DNA from: Arthrobacter sp. NEB 688
GTDB taxonomy: Bacteria; Actinomycetota; Actinomycetes; Actinomycetales; Dermatophilaceae
NCBI RefSeq assembly: GCF_013201035.1
Contig: NZ_CP053707.1
Span: forward strand, 1,798,001-1,862,000
Length of the DNA: 64,000 nt
Direction of reading: 5' to 3'
A program made the position numbers and the translations under genes. The notes below the pieces were generated by a model. The model saw only the letters and a program-made list of their open reading frames with translations, did not search any database and was not told the DNA's origin. Of the stretch, positions 61,301-64,000 are shown piece after piece (the first letter of the stretch is position 1; every line of letters starts with the position of its first letter).

Positions 61301-61645
61301 GAGTGGGCCGGGCGCACGCCGCTCGAGGTCGAGACGAGCGTCGAGACCGTCCTCGACGGCATCGCCGTGCGCGGGCGCATCGACGCCGTCTTCGCGGGCC
61401 ACGGGGCCGACGGCGAGCCGGAGTGGACGGTCGTCGACTGGAAGACCGGGCAGCCGGCCACCGGCGCCCGGTCGCGGGCCCGCGCGGTGCAGCTCGGGGC
61501 CTACCGGCTGGCGTGGGCGCGGCTGCGCGGGGTCGACCCGCAGCGGGTGCGGGGGGCGTTCTTCCACGCGGCCACGGGCGAGACGGTGTGGCCGGACCTG
61601 CCGGACGAGGCCGAGCTCAGCCGAGTCCTCGCCGCGGCTCGCTGA
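58364..61645 (+). CDS. adnB: AdnB-type helicase-nuclease subunit
   Basis: 1093 residues. UvrD-like motor with intact Walker A VVAGAGSGKTETMA (K55), LTFTRKAAGELSERL, DEFQDTSEAQLQLL (motif II), VGDPHQSIYGWRGA (III), VMTVHAAKGLEWDVV (V) and YVATTRARLDLLL (VI). C-terminal RecB nuclease domain has RGTAFHAWVEEHY, GRIDAVFAG and VVDWKTGQ. It provides the active motor of AdnAB. Start overlaps adnA; the last 29 bases overlap the convergent phosphotransferase gene. Confidence 0.93.
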   Translation: MTTTGPVAAQAPPRWSAVGLAHALGQSYAPTAEQAAVIEAPLRPLLVVAGAGSGKTETMAARVVWLVANGLVRPDEVLGLTFTRKAAGELSERLAARLATLRDAGLWTPEPEAGAAVLDDTPTVSTYHAYAGRIVREHGLRLGVEPESRLLTEAAAWQFAHEAVVAWDGPMDAVDKAESTVTTAVVDLAGEMAEHLVEPRQVAAHLAEVVEALESLTKPEGSRKRTNPMRDTVEVLRARAAVVPLVEAYHALKRSRDAMDFADQVALAARLALTVPEVGAAERQRFRAVLLDEFQDTSEAQLQLLRALFVADGEPVPVTAVGDPHQSIYGWRGASSTTLDRFRSDFRDPAPADVLHLSTSWRNDRAVLAAANVVADPLATTTRVPVERLVERPGAGPGHVAVARLGTLEEEARHVVGWLGSRMARPGRRTAAVLCRKRSQFDPVVEALEEAGLPYEVVGLGGLLHTPEVADLVALLHVVADPTRGDRLMRLLTGPSCRLGAADLDGLGEWARVRQGGHRPERGADLAPDAADAVSIVEALDALPRPDWVGEEGQRLAPAALTRLAGLGACVRRLRGLTGLGLPELVSEAEVALGLDIEVLARPGYSTGAARAHLDAFADVAATFAASADRPGLGGFLAWLEAAVDEERGLDLGWVEARPDAVQVMTVHAAKGLEWDVVAVPGLVESSFPAHSATQSRPLGEVWGHGDPNDKAWLVGLAALPHDLRGDRAGLPRFGWADDHDWESAAEALTRFTAASADHGVAEERRLAYVATTRARLDLLLTAHVWGTAASPRVTSRFLEEVRGLPGVAPGPWADLPPTDDPKPQNPRTAESVTTAWPTPDHVARRELLLGPAREVVAAAADPQPLTGSGPWDAEVRMLLDERGRRRDGADVDVVLPAHLSTSALVSLAEDPEAYTSRLRRPMPQPPALAARRGTAFHAWVEEHYSRAAIVDVDALPGFADDDAGPEDLTDLREAFLASEWAGRTPLEVETSVETVLDGIAVRGRIDAVFAGHGADGEPEWTVVDWKTGQPATGARSRARAVQLGAYRLAWARLRGVDPQRVRGAFFHAATGETVWPDLPDEAELSRVLAAAR

Positions 61646-62759
61646 CCTCGTCGGCCGTCTCGGTCGCGTCGGTCACCTCGTCCTCGGGGTCCGCCGCCTC
61701 GTCGCGCACGACCTCCGGCAGCTCGTCCTCGTCGTCGTCGTCGACGACGAGCGCCGGCGGGGGCGCCGGGCGCGAGCGCGGGCTGACCGGGGCGAGCGAG
61801 GTGCGGCGGTAGTCGTCCTCGCCGCGCTCCATCGCCGCGTGCACCGAGGCGTCCAGGCGCCGCAGCTGGGTCGAGAGCACCTCGACGGCCGGGACGTCCT
61901 GACGGGCGAGGGCGCCGGTGAGGCGGCCGAGCATCCGCAGCTCGGCACCGAGCCGGGCCCGCACGAGGAGGTTGGGGTCCGGGCGCTCGACGCGGACGTG
62001 GGCGTACGCCTCGAGGACGGTGTCGACGGCCTCCGGGGACGCCTCGGCGACGAGGGCCGCGAAGTCGTCGGCGGGGTCGGCGACCTTGGCGTCCTCCCAG
62101 CCCGTCATGGCCTTGACCCGGCCGGAGGCGGCGTCCTGCTGGTCCTCGAAGACCGCGAGGACCTCCTCGCCGCCGAGGTCGCCGTGGGTGGGGGTCGCCG
62201 CGAAGCGCCACAGCGCGACGTCCTCGAGGGCCTCCTCCCAGCGGGTGAGCAGGGTGGTCGGCACGCGGCCGGTCTCGGCGGCGCGGTCGAGCTCGGTGAG
62301 GCGGCGGGTGCGGTAGGCGTCGGCGTCGTAGGCCGGCAGCCCGGCCTCCTCGAACAGCGCGGGGTCGGTGTTGTGCAGCGCCCCGATCGCCCGGCCGAGC
62401 TCGGCCGCGAGACCCGGTCCGGCGGGCAGGGCCGAGAGCTCGAGCGGGTGGCCCGGCAGGAAGGGGTAGACGGCCGCGCGACCGCCCGTGCCGAGGGCGA
62501 CGAAGCCCCGGGGTGCGGGGACGGCGAAGGGCAGCCGGCGGGCGAGCAGCCCGAGCAGCGCCACGGAGCGGTCCATCTCGGCGCCCGCGACCTCGGTGCG
62601 CGGCACGCGCACCACCCAGCGGCGGTGCTCCTGGTCCTCGACGAAGGCGACGTCGAACGCCTGACCGGGCAGGCTGGGGAGTGCCTCGACGCTCACCGGG
62701 TCCAGTCCCGGGACGGCGGCACTCGCCAGGGCGGCGAGTTGTGCGGGGCTGCGGTCCAC
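61617..62759 (-). CDS. Aminoglycoside/macrolide phosphotransferase-fold protein
   Basis: 380 residues, kinase-like APH fold: FDVAFVEDQEHRRWVVRVPR (beta strands with Arg/Lys), PFLPGHPLELSALP, catalytic loop FAATPTHGDLGGEEVL (HGD) and metal site GWEDAKVADPADDFAAL (D). The last 60 residues are acidic and low in complexity. The substrate is unknown; the family is not by itself a resistance marker, and this gene sits in a conserved actinobacterial position beside nudC. GTG 62759 is preferred to 62768 because TACCGT (62772-62767, minus strand) ends seven bases before it and overlaps the earlier GTG. Confidence 0.85.
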   Translation of the reverse strand: MDRSPAQLAALASAAVPGLDPVSVEALPSLPGQAFDVAFVEDQEHRRWVVRVPRTEVAGAEMDRSVALLGLLARRLPFAVPAPRGFVALGTGGRAAVYPFLPGHPLELSALPAGPGLAAELGRAIGALHNTDPALFEEAGLPAYDADAYRTRRLTELDRAAETGRVPTTLLTRWEEALEDVALWRFAATPTHGDLGGEEVLAVFEDQQDAASGRVKAMTGWEDAKVADPADDFAALVAEASPEAVDTVLEAYAHVRVERPDPNLLVRARLGAELRMLGRLTGALARQDVPAVEVLSTQLRRLDASVHAAMERGEDDYRRTSLAPVSPRSRPAPPPALVVDDDDEDELPEVVRDEAADPEDEVTDATETADEVSEPRRGLG

Positions 62760-62797
62760 GTGCCCCACGGTAGGCGGTGCCCGGCACCTAGGCTGGG

Positions 62798-63736
62798 ATG
62801 GTGGCCCGTGCCGAGCGAACTCTTCCCGACGTCGCCCTCACCCGGCGCACCCTCGAGCGTCACGCGGAGCGCCGCGGCGACCCCACGCTCCTGACCCGCC
62901 TCCTCGCGGACCCCTCCTCCCGGGTGGTCCACCTGTGCGGCGACCGGGCGCCGGTCACCACCGACGACGACGGGGTCGTGCGGGTGTCGACCCGCGCGCC
63001 GGTGGCCGCGGACGCCGAGCACCTCGTGCTCTACCTCGGCGAGCACGAGGGTGCCCAGTACCTCGCCGTCGTCGAGCCCACGCCCGAGGGACAGGAGCCG
63101 GTCGCGGGCACGGCCACGCTGCGCGAGGTCGGGGCCCACGTCGACGACCTCGGGGCGGCGCTGTTCGCGGCGACCCTCGCGCTCGCCAACTGGCACCGCG
63201 TCCACGGCTTCTGCCCGCGCTGCGGGGCCCGCACCGAGCCGGTGCAGGCGGGCTGGGTCCGCCGGTGCGTCGCCGACGGCAGCGAGCACTACCCGCGCAC
63301 GGACGCCGCCGTCATCATGGCGGTCGTCGACGACGACGGCCGGATCCTCCTCGCCCGCGGGCGGGGCTTCCGCACCAAGGGGATGTCGGTGCTCGCCGGC
63401 TTCGTCGAGCCCGGCGAGACGCTCGCCGCCGCCGTCGCCCGCGAGGTGGCGGAGGAGGTCGGCCTCGAGGTCGACGACGTCCGCTACCTCGGGGACCAGC
63501 CCTGGCCCTTCCCCTCCTCGCTCATGGTCGGGTTCACCGCCCGGGCGCGCGCCACGGACCTGCGCCTGCAGGAGGACGAGATCGCGGAGGCGCGCTGGTT
63601 CACCCGCGAGGAGCTCGCGGCGGCGGTCGCCGACGGCTCGGTCGCCGTGCCGGGGCGGGTCTCCATCGCCCGGCGCATCGTCGAGCACTGGTACGGCGGC
63701 CCGATCGAGGCGCCCGAGGTCACCTCGATGCGCTGA
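62798..63736 (+). CDS. nudC: NADH pyrophosphatase (NudC), zinc-ribbon Nudix hydrolase
   Basis: 312 residues. A zinc-ribbon-like part (C139, C142, C157, no second CxxC partner; H164 nearby) is followed by a Nudix box GFVEPGETLAAAVAREVAEEVGLEV and the NudC signature QPWPFPSSLM. It hydrolyses NADH and NAD-capped RNA 5' ends. TAGGCT (62789-62794) lies six bases before a GTG at 62801, in frame with the ATG, so GTG 62801 may be the true leaderless start. Confidence 0.92.
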   Translation: MVARAERTLPDVALTRRTLERHAERRGDPTLLTRLLADPSSRVVHLCGDRAPVTTDDDGVVRVSTRAPVAADAEHLVLYLGEHEGAQYLAVVEPTPEGQEPVAGTATLREVGAHVDDLGAALFAATLALANWHRVHGFCPRCGARTEPVQAGWVRRCVADGSEHYPRTDAAVIMAVVDDDGRILLARGRGFRTKGMSVLAGFVEPGETLAAAVAREVAEEVGLEVDDVRYLGDQPWPFPSSLMVGFTARARATDLRLQEDEIAEARWFTREELAAAVADGSVAVPGRVSIARRIVEHWYGGPIEAPEVTSMR

Positions 63737-63754
63737 GCCGCGCGGCGCCGGATG

Positions 63755-64000
63755 TCAGCCGAGGCGGCTGCGCACCTCGGCGAGCGAGGGGTTCGTGGCG
63801 GCGCTGCCGTCCGGGAAGAGGACGGTCGGCACGGTCTGGTTGCCGCCGTTGACGAGCATGACGAAGTCGGCGGCGTCGGGCTTGCGCTCGATGTCGACCT
63901 CGGTGAACTCGATGCCCTCGCGCTCCATCTGGGACTTCAGCCGGCGGCAGTAGCCGCACCAGGTGGTCGTGAACATCGTGACGGTGCCGGGGGCCGGGTT
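63755..64000 (-). CDS. Mycoredoxin / glutaredoxin-like protein (partial, start outside window)
   Basis: The visible part is 81 residues. The redox motif is TTTWCGYCRRLK (CxxC), with VDIERKPDAADFV, GNQTVPTVLFPDGS (cis-Pro) and NPSLAEVRSRLG typical of Mrx1. It reduces mycothiol mixed disulfides. The ATG at 63976 is not the likely start; the frame stays open to the window edge (NPAPGTVT precedes it), which matches the N terminus of the family. The M. tuberculosis homologue Rv3198A lies next to nudC in the same way. Confidence 0.9.
   Translation of the reverse strand, partial: NPAPGTVTMFTTTWCGYCRRLKSQMEREGIEFTEVDIERKPDAADFVMLVNGGNQTVPTVLFPDGSAATNPSLAEVRSRLG

Noticed and set aside
58085-61567. 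A 1160-codon minus-strand frame opposite adnB
   Set aside because: Composition is that of an antisense shadow, and adnB helicase motifs fix the coding strand.
61617-62759. Aminoglycoside resistance gene
   Set aside because: The fold is shared by many kinases; location beside nudC is a conserved housekeeping context and no mobile element is present.

Overview
The window is high-GC DNA (well over 70% G+C) with many GTG starts, dense ATGA/GTGA gene overlaps and short leaders. It also carries actinobacterial marker genes: a SigE-family sigma factor, a mycoredoxin, a DUF3107 protein, MoeZ, the AdnA/AdnB helicase-nuclease pair and a 13E12/DUF222 HNH protein with a mycobacterial-type SOS box. It is chromosomal DNA of an actinobacterium, probably Micrococcales (Intrasporangiaceae-like); the genus is inference. 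I see no rRNA, tRNA, CRISPR array, insertion sequence or phage genes.

Layout. 0-15 kb is ordinary chromosome: an acyl-CoA ligase, glycerol kinase, a DUF559-type protein, a MaoC hydratase, a SigE-type sigma factor with its membrane partner, a PHP phosphoesterase, MarC, a two-component system divergent from a proline-rich exported protein, PurU, small conserved hypotheticals, and a CGNR regulator divergent from an MFS transporter.

15-42.3 kb is a choline / glycine betaine catabolic island, interrupted only by a RecB-like nuclease gene. It contains L-serine dehydratase, BetB, BetA and a BetT-type BCCT carrier. These are followed by a dimethylglycine dehydrogenase-GcvT fusion with its own EtfB/EtfA, a second BetP-type BCCT carrier, and a glycine betaine ABC importer (lipoprotein, fused double permease, ATPase). 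Next come two IclR regulators and a corrinoid methyltransferase set: MttB-like non-pyrrolysine methyltransferase, corrinoid protein, methyl-THF:corrinoid methyltransferase, RACo-like activator and a DUF1638 protein. A homocysteine methyltransferase and a MetF-like protein close the island. Read together: choline is imported and oxidised to betaine, one methyl is moved through cobalamin to THF (or homocysteine), dimethylglycine is oxidised with ETF as electron acceptor, methyl-THF can be oxidised through the MetF-like enzyme, PurU (11.2 kb) can vent formate, and serine is deaminated to pyruvate. Sarcosine oxidase and GlyA are not in the window. Five promoters of the island carry the same tandem pair of 17-bp sites of the form GTTGC-N7-GCAAC, two sites 18-19 bp apart, which looks like an IclR regulon. 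The mttB/iclR2 gap has a different palindrome.

42.4-44.5 kb is a small transition zone (a VOC protein, a 21-bp tandem repeat, a LysR regulator divergent from a small protein). 44.5-64 kb follows the gene order known around Rv3198A-Rv3213c of Mycobacterium tuberculosis: ParA-like, (adh), DEAD-box helicase, ferritin-like protein, (GlsB), DUF3107, TetR, MoeZ, then an accessory block (DUF1810, P-loop kinase, SOS-controlled DUF222-HNH, VOC), then AdnA, AdnB, a phosphotransferase, NudC and mycoredoxin, which runs off the right edge. Many genes in the window have a TAnnnT or CAnnnT box ending 5-8 bases before the start codon, so leaderless transcription is probably common in this organism.
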